From positions 1 through 33,648 of the forward strand of contig JAGLDH010000144.1 in assembly GCA_023145835.1 (NCBI GenBank): a stretch of 33,648 nt of DNA, written 5' to 3'. The position numbers and the translations under genes were made by a program. This DNA comes from Methylococcales bacterium (GTDB lineage Bacteria; Pseudomonadota; Gammaproteobacteria; Methylococcales; Methylomonadaceae). Positions 25,930 through 33,648 of the stretch are shown piece after piece. Numbering within the stretch: the stretch's first letter is position 1; each line of letters opens with the position of its first letter. Below the pieces are notes generated by a model. It saw nothing but the letters and a program-made list of their open reading frames with translations. It searched no databases and was not told where the DNA came from.

Positions 25930-26722
25930 TTTTCTCCAAAATCAATTCTAATACCATTTTGCTGCCGAAATAAGCCAATAGTAAGAAGGTAAATCCAATT
26001 AAAGTCCACTGAATAGCAGTTTGTCCTCTCCATCCATACCGGATGCGACCAAAAAGTAGTGATGAAAAAATAAACCAAGCTAGAATAGATAGTACTGTTT
26101 TATGTGCTAAGTGTTGAGCAAATAAGTTATCAATAAAGATAAATCCACTGACTAAAGAAACAGAGAGGAAAATAATTCCCGTACTTATCATTTGAAATAA
26201 TAGAGATTCCATCGTTTGTAATGGCGGCAATGTCAAAATGATTTTTTTGGGGGGGTGTTTTCTTAGCTGTTGGTCTTGAATGGCAAGGAAAATAGCTTGT
26301 AATGCGGCAATATTTAATAAACTGAAAGCAATAATTGAGCTGAGAATGTGAGTACTCATTTGCCAGTCATATTTTTGTAAAACTTGTTCATTATTAGGAA
26401 AATAAAGCGTCAAGAAAAGCATTAATGCGGCAATTGGAAAGATAGCGACACCTAATTTTTCAATAGGCTTACTTATGTTGACTATTAATAAAAGTAGAGC
26501 AATGATAGATGTGATGATCGAACCTATGCTGAAAAAGCTAAAATCAATATTAGAGCGTTGCAAAGAAACTATGGCAATATAACTTAGGTGTATAAAAACA
26601 GCTACCCAGCCGGAGAGTTTGGAGCGGTACTGTGATTTTTCTTTGATAATGTCTATTACTAAAAAAAATGTGCTTGCTAGATAGCAGCAAATAGACAAAA
26701 TACCAATAAGTGAGGGAGTCAT
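25925..26722 (-). CDS. ypjD: CcsA/HemX-type inner-membrane protein YpjD
   Basis: The 265-residue protein is nearly all membrane helices (about eight), starting MTPSLIGILSICCYLASTFF. The segments W-x6-HLSYIAI and DWQMSTHILSSIIAFSLLNIAALQAIFLAIQ carry His residues typical of the cytochrome c assembly / HemX-like family. YpjD is conserved immediately upstream and divergent from ffh in gammaproteobacteria, as here. Its role is uncertain; a link to heme or cytochrome c maturation is suggested by family alone. Confidence 0.88.
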   Translation of the reverse strand: MTPSLIGILSICCYLASTFFLVIDIIKEKSQYRSKLSGWVAVFIHLSYIAIVSLQRSNIDFSFFSIGSIITSIIALLLLIVNISKPIEKLGVAIFPIAALMLFLTLYFPNNEQVLQKYDWQMSTHILSSIIAFSLLNIAALQAIFLAIQDQQLRKHPPKKIILTLPPLQTMESLLFQMISTGIIFLSVSLVSGFIFIDNLFAQHLAHKTVLSILAWFIFSSLLFGRIRYGWRGQTAIQWTLIGFTFLLLAYFGSKMVLELILEKT

Positions 26723-26838
26723 AATTATGCGATCAGATAATAATCAAAAGAACTTGTCGAATCATATGTTAATATAATCGATTGAATAGTCATAGGGCAA
26801 ATGCCTTATCTTGATTTAAATAAAAATGCAGAAGTGAT

Positions 26839-28194
26839 ATGTTTGATAATTTAACCGACCGTTTAAGTGGTACGCTTAAGAATTTAAAGGGTCAAGGGAA
26901 ACTGACAGAAAGTAATATTAAAGATGCTTTGCGTGAAGTGCGGATGGCTTTGCTAGAGGCTGATGTTGCTTTGTCTGTTGTCACTGATTTTATTGAAAAA
27001 GTAAAAGAGGGGGCATTAGGGCAAAAAGTCCAGGCTAGCCTAAACCCTGGTCAGGCACTAATTAAATTGGTTCAAGCCGAACTAGTTAGTGTAATGGGAG
27101 AGGCTAATGAGGAATTAAACCTTAAGGCTAATCCGCCAGCTATTATTTTAATGGCTGGTCTACAAGGTGCGGGTAAAACCACCACAGTAGCTAAACTAGG
27201 TCGTTGGTTAAAGCAAACTAAAAAGAAAAAAGTGGGTGTGGTTAGTGCCGATGTCTATCGTCCTGCTGCGATTAAACAGCTAGAAACACTAGCTACTGAT
27301 ACTGACTTAGTATTTTTTGAAAGTGATGTCACTCAAAAGCCAGTAGATATTGCCGTTAATGCAATTGAAGCGGCAAAAAAACAATTTCTAGATGTTGTTA
27401 TTGTTGATACTGCAGGGCGTCTGCATGTTGATGATGACATGATGGGGGAAATTAAAGAATTACATGCTGCGATTAATCCTATAGAAACATTGTTTGTCGT
27501 TGATAGTATGACAGGGCAGGATGCTGCTAATACGGCTAAAGCATTTGATGAGGCGTTACCTCTAACGGGGGTGGTTTTAACTAAAGCAGATGGTGATGCA
27601 CGTGGTGGTGCTGCCTTGTCGATCCGGCAAATTACCGGTAAACCAATTAAGTTTATTGGTGTTGGTGAAAAAACTGATGCTTTAGAACCTTTTTATCCAG
27701 ATCGTATTGCTTCTCGTATTTTAGATATGGGAGATATGCTTTCGCTTATTGAAGAAATTGAGCAGAAAGCAGATAAGAAAAAAGCTGAAAAGTTAGCAAG
27801 AAAGATTAGTAAAGGTAAAAGTTTTGACTTGAACGACCTTAAAGATCAGCTGCTACAAATGCAAAATATGGGCGGAATGAGCGCAATGATGGATAAATTA
27901 CCAGGTATGGGTTCAGTTTCTCAAGATATGAAAGATAAGGTTGATGACAAAATGTTAGCGCGTCAGATAGCTGTGATTAACTCAATGACACTTCAGGAAA
28001 GGAAGTTTCCTGATTTAATTAAAGGTAGTCGAAAAAAACGGATTGCCACAGGTAGCGGCCAAGAACTGCAGGATGTCAATAGAATTTTGAAGCAACATAA
28101 AATGATGCAAAAAATGATGAAAAAGTTCTCTAAGGGCAATATGGCTAATATGATTCGCGGTATGAAAGGTAATATGCGCGGAATGAGAATGTAA
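26839..28194 (+). CDS. ffh: Signal recognition particle protein Ffh
   Basis: Ffh is the GTPase of the signal recognition particle; with 4.5S RNA it binds signal sequences on ribosomes and docks with FtsY at the membrane. The 451-residue protein has the N domain (1-~95), GTP-binding G1 GLQGAGKTTTVAKLG (107-121), DTAGRLH near 190 and TKADGDARGG near 248. The Met-rich M domain has QMQNMGGMSAMMDKLPGMG and a C-terminal MIRGMKGNMRGMRM. It starts 116 bases from the divergent ypjD and is followed by the rpsP operon. Confidence 0.97.
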   Translation: MFDNLTDRLSGTLKNLKGQGKLTESNIKDALREVRMALLEADVALSVVTDFIEKVKEGALGQKVQASLNPGQALIKLVQAELVSVMGEANEELNLKANPPAIILMAGLQGAGKTTTVAKLGRWLKQTKKKKVGVVSADVYRPAAIKQLETLATDTDLVFFESDVTQKPVDIAVNAIEAAKKQFLDVVIVDTAGRLHVDDDMMGEIKELHAAINPIETLFVVDSMTGQDAANTAKAFDEALPLTGVVLTKADGDARGGAALSIRQITGKPIKFIGVGEKTDALEPFYPDRIASRILDMGDMLSLIEEIEQKADKKKAEKLARKISKGKSFDLNDLKDQLLQMQNMGGMSAMMDKLPGMGSVSQDMKDKVDDKMLARQIAVINSMTLQERKFPDLIKGSRKKRIATGSGQELQDVNRILKQHKMMQKMMKKFSKGNMANMIRGMKGNMRGMRM

Positions 28195-28203
28195 CTTTTT
28201 TTG

Positions 28204-28238
28204 TGGGATAGAATAAAAAAATAATTTTATTCTTCCCA
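28204..28238 (+). terminator. Hairpin after ffh, probable terminator or attenuator
   Basis: GGGATAGAATAAAA pairs with TTTTATTCTTCCC (one bulged base), with an AT-rich loop, in the 108-base gap before rpsP. There is no long T-run after it. A TAAAAT followed by GGGCGG at 28255-28266 could be a -10 box with a GC-rich discriminator for rpsP, but no clear -35 is seen. Confidence 0.5.
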
Positions 28239-28302
28239 TCTATGGAAATTCGCGTAAAATGGGCGGATTAACTTTTGAATAAATGTTTTTTAAGGTATAT
28301 AC

Positions 28303-28569
28303 ATGGTAACTATTCGTCTTTCAAGAGGTGGTTCTAAAAATCGTCCGTTTTATCACATTGTTGTTACTGATAGTAGAAACAGTCGTGATGGTCGTTATAT
28401 AGAACGCTTAGGTTTCTTTAATCCTTTTGCTCGTGGTAGCGAGGAATCACTTCGTTTAAACAACGAGAGAGTTGATTATTGGAGATCTGTTGGTGCACAA
28501 CCGTCTGATCGTGTTGCACAATTAATTAAAGGTGCTGCTAAAGAAGCGACTACTGCTGCTGCGGCATAA
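28303..28569 (+). CDS. rpsP: 30S ribosomal protein S16
   Basis: S16 is an early-binding protein of the small subunit that helps fold the 5' domain of 16S rRNA. The 88-residue length and the sequence [26 protein letters not shown] with [14 protein letters not shown] are standard. It is the first gene of the conserved rpsP-rimM-trmD-rplS operon, with a TAAGGTATATAC ribosome site. The C-terminal Ala-rich tail ([11 protein letters not shown]) is ordinary. Confidence 0.98.
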   Translation: MVTIRLSRGGSKNRPFYHIVVTDSRNSRDGRYIERLGFFNPFARGSEESLRLNNERVDYWRSVGAQPSDRVAQLIKGAAKEATTAAAA

Positions 28570-28580
28570 ATATAAAGACC

Positions 28581-29090
28581 TTGTCTTATAGTGATCTCAT
28601 TAACGTTGGTGAAATTTCCGGTGTATTTGGAATTAAAGGCTGGGTTAAAGTTTTTTCTTTGACTGATCCGAGAGAGAATATTCTAAATTATTCGCCTTGG
28701 ATTTTAAAAAAAGGGAATGACATAAAAGAAGTTACTCTTGTTAATGGAAATCGACAAGGTAAGTCAGTTGTTGCTTGTATAGAAGGTATATCTGATCGGG
28801 ATGAAGCGGCTACTTATAGTGGCTGGGAAATTCTGATTAAAAAAAGCCAATTACCTAAATCAGAAAATGGTGAATATTATTGGGCTGATCTTGTTGGTTT
28901 GCAAGTAGAAACCGAGTTAGGTATCAGTCTTGGAGAAGTTGATCATCTTATTGAAACGGGTGCTAATGATGTACTTGTTATTAAAAGTGATAATGAGGAA
29001 CGATTAATACCATTTTTACAAGGACAAGTAATTAAAAAAATTGATCTTAATAATAAACTAATGATTGTTGATTGGGATCCTGATTTTTGA
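28581..29090 (+). CDS. rimM: Ribosome maturation factor RimM
   Basis: RimM assists late assembly of the 30S head, binding S19. The 169-residue protein starts at a TTG (28581), eleven bases after the rpsP stop, and has INVGEISGVFGIKGWVKVFSLTDP at the N-terminus and YYWADLVGLQVETELGISLGEV in the PRC-barrel half, ending IPFLQGQVIKKIDLNNKLMIVDWDPDF. No ATG exists before the conserved start, so the TTG is likely real. Use of a rare start and a weak ribosome site may keep RimM low relative to the ribosomal proteins of the operon. Confidence 0.95.
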   Translation: MSYSDLINVGEISGVFGIKGWVKVFSLTDPRENILNYSPWILKKGNDIKEVTLVNGNRQGKSVVACIEGISDRDEAATYSGWEILIKKSQLPKSENGEYYWADLVGLQVETELGISLGEVDHLIETGANDVLVIKSDNEERLIPFLQGQVIKKIDLNNKLMIVDWDPDF

Positions 29091-29102
29091 TTGTTTATTG
29101 CT

Positions 29103-29840
29103 ATGCGTTTTGATGTTATTACTTTATTTCCTGAGATGGTTCTGGAAGGATCTAGTTACGGAGTAACTGGTAAGGCCATCGAGAAAAATATAGTTGGGTT
29201 GTCTGTTTGGAATCCTAGGGATTATACTCAAGATAAGCATCGTACTGTTGACGACCGTCCTTATGGTGGTGGGCCAGGAATGGTAATGAAATATCATCCA
29301 TTATATGATGCAGTTAATGCTGCAAAATCACGCAATAAGTGTGAGAGTAGTAAAGTAATATATTTAAGTCCTCAGGGTAAACAGATTACTCAAAACTTAT
29401 TGATAGACGCTAGTCAATCATCTCAGTTGATTTTAGTAGCTGGGCGATACGAAGGAATTGATGAACGCTTTGTTGATTCAGTTTGTGATGAAGAGTGGTC
29501 ACTTGGTGATTATGTTATTAGTGGTGGTGAATTAGCGGCGTTGATCGTTATTGATGCAATAACAAGATTAGTCCCCGGTGTTTTGGGTGACGACGATTCT
29601 GCAAAGCAAGATTCATATATGAATGGTTTGTTAGATTATCCTCATTTTACGCGACCTGAACAGGATGATTTATCAGCTGTTCCTGACGTATTGTTGAGTG
29701 GGAATCATCAAAACATACAACGGTGGAGAATGAAGCAAGCATTAGGGCGAACTTCAGTAAGGCGGCCAGATTTATTAAAAAGTAAAGAATTAAGTGCAGA
29801 GCAAGAAGCTTTGTTAAAAGAATTTAGGAATGAAGTATGA
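29103..29840 (+). CDS. trmD: tRNA (guanine-N1)-methyltransferase TrmD
   Basis: TrmD makes m1G37 in tRNAs with GG at 36-37, using SAM, and prevents +1 frameshifting. It is a SPOUT-fold knotted enzyme; 245 residues from [12 protein letters not shown]. Conserved pieces are [49 protein letters not shown] (the knot and SAM site) and [14 protein letters not shown] at 29091 would add four residues directly after the rimM stop; the ATG at 29103 matches the family start. It is the third gene of the operon. Confidence 0.97.
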   Translation: MRFDVITLFPEMVLEGSSYGVTGKAIEKNIVGLSVWNPRDYTQDKHRTVDDRPYGGGPGMVMKYHPLYDAVNAAKSRNKCESSKVIYLSPQGKQITQNLLIDASQSSQLILVAGRYEGIDERFVDSVCDEEWSLGDYVISGGELAALIVIDAITRLVPGVLGDDDSAKQDSYMNGLLDYPHFTRPEQDDLSAVPDVLLSGNHQNIQRWRMKQALGRTSVRRPDLLKSKELSAEQEALLKEFRNEV

Positions 29841-29907
29841 AAACAGGGCTGACTCTTTTTATGTATATCTTCCTTGTTGTTAAATTGATGTTTATTAGGG
29901 TGTGGTA

Positions 29908-30255
29908 ATGACAAATATTATTGATGTATTGAATGCTGAACAGCTAAAAAAAGATGTGCCTGATTTTGGGCCTGGCGATACTGTTGTTGTACAGGTTAAA
30001 GTAAAAGAGGGCGACCGTGAAAGATTACAGGCTTATGAAGGTGTTGTAATTGCAAAACGTAATCGTGGGTTAAATTCAGCTTTTACTGTAAGAAAAATTT
30101 CACACGGTGTAGGCGTTGAGCGTGTATTTCAAACGCACAGTAAAATGATTGGTAATATTGAAGTTAAACGCCGCGGTTCTGTGCGTAGAGCTAAACTATA
30201 TTATTTACGTAACTTGACAGGTAGAGCTGCTCGTATTAAAGAAAAATTAGGATAA
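29908..30255 (+). CDS. rplS: 50S ribosomal protein L19
   Basis: L19 lies at the 30S-50S interface of the large subunit. The 115-residue protein has [36 protein letters not shown] and the C-terminal [16 protein letters not shown], all standard. A GTG at 29902 would add two residues; MTNIIDVLN from the ATG at 29908 is preferred by length. It is the last gene of the operon, followed by a strong terminator. Confidence 0.98.
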   Translation: MTNIIDVLNAEQLKKDVPDFGPGDTVVVQVKVKEGDRERLQAYEGVVIAKRNRGLNSAFTVRKISHGVGVERVFQTHSKMIGNIEVKRRGSVRRAKLYYLRNLTGRAARIKEKLG

Positions 30256-30274
30256 ATTGTTTTATCCATAAGAA

Positions 30275-30302
30275 AAGGCAGCTTTTAAGCTGCCTTTTTT
30301 TT
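30275..30302 (+). terminator. Intrinsic terminator after rplS
   Basis: AAGGCAGCTT pairs with AAGCTGCCTT across a TT loop (30275-30296) and is followed directly by a run of T (eight in all at the 3' side). It ends the rpsP operon. Confidence 0.95.
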
Positions 30303-30409
30303 GCCTAAAATTTATTAGCTGTTTATCTTTTCTCTCTACTAGGGGGGAGGAGTATAATTCATAAAAGTCAGTTATTAAAAAAATTAGTTATGATGGATAG
30401 GTTTAATCT

Positions 30410-30913
30410 ATGCCTGTTACTATAAATTGGGTTGATCATCTTAAAAAGAGAGAGGTTTCTTGTATTAAAATCCCATCCTCGGTTGGAGTTTTAACTGCCC
30501 ATCAAAGTGGTAATGTGTTAATTGGAACAGAATGGTGTTTTCAAAGTATCGAATCTTTATCTCTATTTGACGATAAACAGTGTATTCAAATTCAACGATA
30601 TTTAAATAACCCAACATATCTTTTAGAGGTAGATTTGCAAATAAAAGGAACTGGTTTTAGGAATCAGGTGTGGGCTGAAATTTGCAGAATACCTTTAGGG
30701 CAAGCAATAAGTTATTCGGACTTAGCACGAAAAGTGGGTTCTGGTGCCAGAGCTGTGGCTAATGCTTGTAGAGATAATCCTTTTCCAGGAATAATTCCTT
30801 GTCATCGAGTTGTTGCAGTGTCAAGTATGGGAGGATATATGGGAGAAACGAGTGGTAAGTGTATAGAAATAAAAGAAAGGTTATTGAATATGGAAGCTCT
30901 ACTAATAGTTTAG
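30410..30913 (+). CDS. ogt: Methylated-DNA-protein-cysteine S-methyltransferase
   Basis: The protein removes the methyl group from O6-methylguanine (and O4-methylthymine) in DNA by suicidal transfer to its own cysteine. The 167-residue protein has the active site PCHRV with C131 in PGIIPCHRVVAVSSMGGYMG, the helix-turn-helix SYSDLARKVGSGARAVANAC with the arginine finger, and the FRNQVWAEICRIPLG segment. It lacks the Ada-type N-terminal zinc domain, so it is the Ogt/MGMT form. It follows the rplS terminator with its own start and is 44 bases ahead of xerD. Confidence 0.93.
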   Translation: MPVTINWVDHLKKREVSCIKIPSSVGVLTAHQSGNVLIGTEWCFQSIESLSLFDDKQCIQIQRYLNNPTYLLEVDLQIKGTGFRNQVWAEICRIPLGQAISYSDLARKVGSGARAVANACRDNPFPGIIPCHRVVAVSSMGGYMGETSGKCIEIKERLLNMEALLIV

Positions 30914-30957
30914 TTTTTTTTATTAAAAGTATTGGCCATGATATAGAATGGAATAAT

Positions 30958-31845
30958 ATGAAAACATCTGTAGAGCAAATCGATTTGTTTTTAGACTCTC
31001 TTTGGGTTGAGGCAGGTTTAAGCGAAAATACGCTAGCTGCATATGGTAGTGATTTAAAAATTTTTGAAAAATGGCTTAATAAGAAAGTAGTTGTAGATGT
31101 TGAAGAAAGTGATATTGCTTCATTTTTAGCTAACCGATATAAGCAGGGTGTGGGTAGCCGCTCATCAGCACGTATTTTGTCTAGTTTACGACGATTTTAT
31201 GGCTATCTTTATAGAGAGAATATAATAGAAAGAGATCCTACTGTTTTAATAGAAGCTCCTCGTATCGGTAGATTTCTACCTGAATCACTGTCAGAAATAG
31301 ATGTAGAATTGCTTTTAGAAGCACCAGAAATTACGGATATTTTGGGGTGTAGAGATAAAGTTATGTTGGAATTACTCTATGCAACCGGGTTGAGAGTCTC
31401 TGAGTTAATCAGTTTGAAGTTTGATCAAGTTAATTTTAGACAAGGTTTTGTGAGAGTTGTTGGTAAGGGCAAAAAAGAAAGATTAGTTCCTGTAGGAGAA
31501 GAAGCTATAGAGTGGCTAGAACAATATATGAGAGAAGCTAGAGTGGATATTCTAGCTAATAGGCAATGTGATTATTTATTTGTCACAAAACGTGGAGCAG
31601 AAATGACTCGACAAGCTTTTTGGCACATTATTAAACGATATGCTAAAAAAGCAGGGATTAAAAAATCACTTTCGCCTCATACGCTACGACATGCTTTTGC
31701 TACTCATTTGCTTAATCATGGTGCTGATTTGCGTGTTGTACAATTATTACTTGGCCATTCTGATTTATCGACCACTCAAATTTATACGCATATAGCACAA
31801 GAAAGACTGAAGTCATTACATTCTGAGTACCACCCAAGAGGATAG
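30958..31845 (+). CDS. xerD: Site-specific tyrosine recombinase XerD
   Basis: XerD, with XerC and under FtsK control, resolves chromosome dimers at dif. The 295-residue reading starts MKTSVEQIDLFLDSLWVEAGLSENT. Catalytic residues are R146 (ATGLRVSEL), K170 or K172 (GKGKKERLVPVG), H241 and R244 (HTLRHAFATHLL), H267 (LLGHSDLSTTQ) and Y276 (IYTHIA); the terminus LHSEYHPRG is of the XerD type. A much longer frame begins at 30859 inside ogt, but its first 33 residues have no family match. Its housekeeping neighbours argue against a prophage or island integrase. Confidence 0.95.
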   Translation: MKTSVEQIDLFLDSLWVEAGLSENTLAAYGSDLKIFEKWLNKKVVVDVEESDIASFLANRYKQGVGSRSSARILSSLRRFYGYLYRENIIERDPTVLIEAPRIGRFLPESLSEIDVELLLEAPEITDILGCRDKVMLELLYATGLRVSELISLKFDQVNFRQGFVRVVGKGKKERLVPVGEEAIEWLEQYMREARVDILANRQCDYLFVTKRGAEMTRQAFWHIIKRYAKKAGIKKSLSPHTLRHAFATHLLNHGADLRVVQLLLGHSDLSTTQIYTHIAQERLKSLHSEYHPRG

Positions 31846-31933
31846 CATAGAGTATTGTGTGCCTGTTTTAGGGTGAGAAGCCTCGCTTGAATTCTTCATA
31901 AACTATAACGAAATAGAAAATAATTAATTATAT

Positions 31934-32719
31934 ATGGCTCAAAATATTCACTCAACTGCTTGTATAGCTCCAACTTCTATTTTAGCTGATAACGTTAAAA
32001 TTGGACCCTTTGTTGTCATTGAAGACTATGTTGAACTGGGTGAAAATTGTGAGTTAGGAGCGCATTCTGTGGTGCAATCTTATGTCAAAATGGGAAAGGG
32101 AAATATATTGCACCCCCATACTGTTCTAGGTGGATTACCACAAGATACTTCGTTTAAAAAAGAAACTATTTCATGGTTAAAAATTGGTGACAATAATGTT
32201 TTCCGAGAGGGGGTTACTGCACATAGATCCTCTGTGGAAGATGGAACTACTTTTATAGAGTCTGACTGTTATTTTATGAATAATAGTCATGTTGCTCATG
32301 ATTGTCATGTAGGGAATAATACGATTTTTGCTAATAATGTGGCAATTGGTGGATATGTTGAAGTAGGGAATAATGTCTTTATAGGCGGTGGGACGGTAAT
32401 ACATCAATTTTGCCGAATTGGTTCATATGCCATTATACAAGGAGCAATAGGCGTGAATATGGATGTTCTTCCTTTTATGCTTGTTGGCGGAACACCAATC
32501 AAGCATTATCGTTTAAATGCGGTTGGTTTAAAACGAGCAGGTATAAAAGGCGAGCGATATAAAGCGTTGTCTTCTGCGATTAAGTTGTTAAAAAATAAAA
32601 AAAGTTTAGATAGCTTAAAAAATACCGAAGAATTAGAGTATTTAAAACAGTGGTTGGAATCTAAATCAAAAAGAGGGGTTCATGGGTTTATTAATACCTC
32701 TCAAAAAAATAATGAATAA
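31934..32719 (+). CDS. LpxA-like UDP-N-acetylglucosamine acyltransferase
   Basis: The 261-residue protein is a left-handed beta-helix acyltransferase of the LpxA family, which adds 3-hydroxyacyl chains from ACP to UDP-GlcNAc in the first step of lipid A. Hexapeptide repeats fill about 1-175. IGDNNVFREGVTAHRSS (84-100) and NSHVAHDCHVGNNTIFANN (117-135) carry the catalytic His region (H122), and a helical LpxA C-terminal domain follows (VGLKRAGIKGERYKAL). Where canonical LpxA has LAGHV after the ANN motif, this one has IGGYV, so that His is replaced by Tyr. It is not next to lpxD, fabZ or lpxB. It may be a second, specialised copy, so no symbol is given. Confidence 0.8.
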   Translation: MAQNIHSTACIAPTSILADNVKIGPFVVIEDYVELGENCELGAHSVVQSYVKMGKGNILHPHTVLGGLPQDTSFKKETISWLKIGDNNVFREGVTAHRSSVEDGTTFIESDCYFMNNSHVAHDCHVGNNTIFANNVAIGGYVEVGNNVFIGGGTVIHQFCRIGSYAIIQGAIGVNMDVLPFMLVGGTPIKHYRLNAVGLKRAGIKGERYKALSSAIKLLKNKKSLDSLKNTEELEYLKQWLESKSKRGVHGFINTSQKNNE

Positions 32720-32741
32720 ACCTTTTTATAGATAAAAAACT

Positions 32742-33494
32742 ATGAAGCAATCGATTATTTATGCATTAGATTTTGACGGTGTCATTTGTGATAGTGCGAT
32801 AGAAACAGGCATGGCAGGCTGGAAAGCAGCAATACAAATTTGGGATGAAATTGACACACCTCTACCATCTCAAGAAATATTAGACCAGTTTCGTAAAGCA
32901 AGGCCTATTATTGAGACAGGGTACGAGTCTATTTTAATGATGAAGATGTTGCATAGCGGAGAACATGCAGAAACTATTTTAAATGATTTTTATGATAAAA
33001 AGGATGAGCTGATTAGGCGTTCTGGTTTAGATATAGAGATGCTTAAACAATTGTTTGGAGAAACAAGAGATAATTGGATAAAAGATAATCTTAATGAATG
33101 GGTGGAGATGAATCCACTATTTTCAGGGATTGCTGAAAAGTTGAAGCGATTTTCTAGCCAAGAGTTGTGGTACATAATAACCACTAAGCAAGAGCGTTTT
33201 GTTAAACATATATTAAATGCTAATCAAATTAATTTATCGGATGATAGAATCTTTGGTTTAGATAAAAAAAAGAGTAAAGAGGCTGTTTTATTAGATTTGG
33301 TTGATAAACATTCTCAGGAAACCATTTATTTTGTAGAAGATAGGCTTCCTGCATTAGTCAAAGTAATTAAGAATGAAAAATTAGCATCTGTACAACTATT
33401 TTTTGCTGTTTGGGGGTATAACACAGAAAAGGATAAGCTTGATGCACAACAAAAGCCCATTAAACTGATCGGTCTAGATGAATTTTTAGGTTAA
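32742..33494 (+). CDS. HAD-superfamily phosphatase-like protein
   Basis: The 250-residue protein starts with the HAD nucleophile motif ALDFDGVICDS (D10 and D12), has a helical cap inserted at about 30-110, then motif II YIITTKQER (Thr, near 146), a Lys near 177 in DKKKSK, and motif IV FVEDRLPAL. All four HAD motifs are present, so it is probably a working small-molecule phosphatase; the substrate cannot be told. It follows the LpxA-like gene by 22 bases on the same strand and is probably co-transcribed with it. Confidence 0.8.
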   Translation: MKQSIIYALDFDGVICDSAIETGMAGWKAAIQIWDEIDTPLPSQEILDQFRKARPIIETGYESILMMKMLHSGEHAETILNDFYDKKDELIRRSGLDIEMLKQLFGETRDNWIKDNLNEWVEMNPLFSGIAEKLKRFSSQELWYIITTKQERFVKHILNANQINLSDDRIFGLDKKKSKEAVLLDLVDKHSQETIYFVEDRLPALVKVIKNEKLASVQLFFAVWGYNTEKDKLDAQQKPIKLIGLDEFLG

Positions 33495-33648
33495 TACTTA
33501 CGCTGAAAATCAGGGAAACGGAGCGATAGCGAAGTGATGATTTTTAGTCTGCAGTAGGCGACAGGGAAATTTGCAGATTCGACGTGTGCGATAGCACGCG
33601 AGAGAAGCAAAAATTTTATCCCGATAAGCCGTCAAGTCAGTGAGGTAG
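33495..33648. other. Gene-free structured tail of the window
   Basis: The composition is less AT-rich than the rest. Imperfect inverted repeats are present, CTGAAAATCA with TGATTTTTAG, and the stem GTGTGC-GATA-GCACGC. On the minus strand a frame is open for about 46 codons to a TGA near 33517, with many Cys, Arg and Phe. I see no known protein in it. It looks like the edge of an interspersed repeat rather than a gene. Confidence 0.4.

Noticed and set aside
30859-30957. Long N-terminal extension of XerD starting inside ogt
   Set aside because: The 33 extra residues overlap ogt and match nothing in XerD proteins; the ATG at 30958 gives the family start.
30958-31845. Integrase marking a genomic island or prophage
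   Set aside because: Residues, length and the HPRG terminus are those of housekeeping XerD, and no phage genes or attachment repeats are seen.

Overview
This AT-rich window comes from a flagellated gammaproteobacterium. The best evidence is the block ypjD / ffh-rpsP-rimM-trmD-rplS followed by ogt and xerD, together with an LpxA-like acyltransferase (Gram-negative envelope) and flagellar promoters of the sigma-28 and sigma-54 types. The genus cannot be named from the sequence alone. No tRNA, rRNA, CRISPR array or transposase gene was seen.

Layout. (1) 1-3745 is an eroding accessory zone. It holds the 3' end of a repetitive secreted adhesin that starts in a Pro-Glu hexamer repeat, an HExxH metalloprotease-like pseudogene broken by frameshifts and a 162-bp MITE, and a GT4 glycosyltransferase pseudogene with two frameshifts. 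(2) 3889-8337 is an intact pair: a beta-CASP metallo-beta-lactamase nuclease and a double-SWIM SNF2 helicase. (3) 8354-25859 is a late-flagellar and flagellin-glycosylation island: flgL, a decayed pseB relic, pseC, pseF, pseG, pseH, a WbqC-family gene, a methyltransferase, a metallo-beta-lactamase-fold protein resembling the catalytic part of CMP-Neu5Ac hydroxylase, pseI (opposite strand), fliC, flaG, fliD, fliS, a fliT-like gene, a Maf-type glycosyltransferase, a second flagellin and a YjfB-like gene. (4) 25925-33494 is mostly housekeeping: ypjD, ffh, rpsP, rimM, trmD, rplS, ogt, xerD, an lpxA-like gene and a HAD phosphatase-like gene. The last ~150 bases are gene-free and structured.

How it works together. 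PseC, PseH, PseG, PseI and PseF cover every pseudaminic acid step except the first (PseB), which survives here only as a relic. The Maf protein is the expected transferase of the activated sugar onto flagellin. Perfect or near-perfect sigma-28 elements precede flgL, the pseB relic, fliC and the yjfB-like gene, while the second flagellin has a sigma-54 -24/-12 element. The two filament proteins therefore seem to be expressed at different stages. The most novel feature is the trio WbqC / methyltransferase / CMAH-like protein inside the pse cluster, a candidate module for making a modified pseudaminic acid. Two short inverted-repeat elements with the same terminal repeats lie at 12.0 kb and 24.4 kb, flanking most of the glycosylation and flagellin genes.
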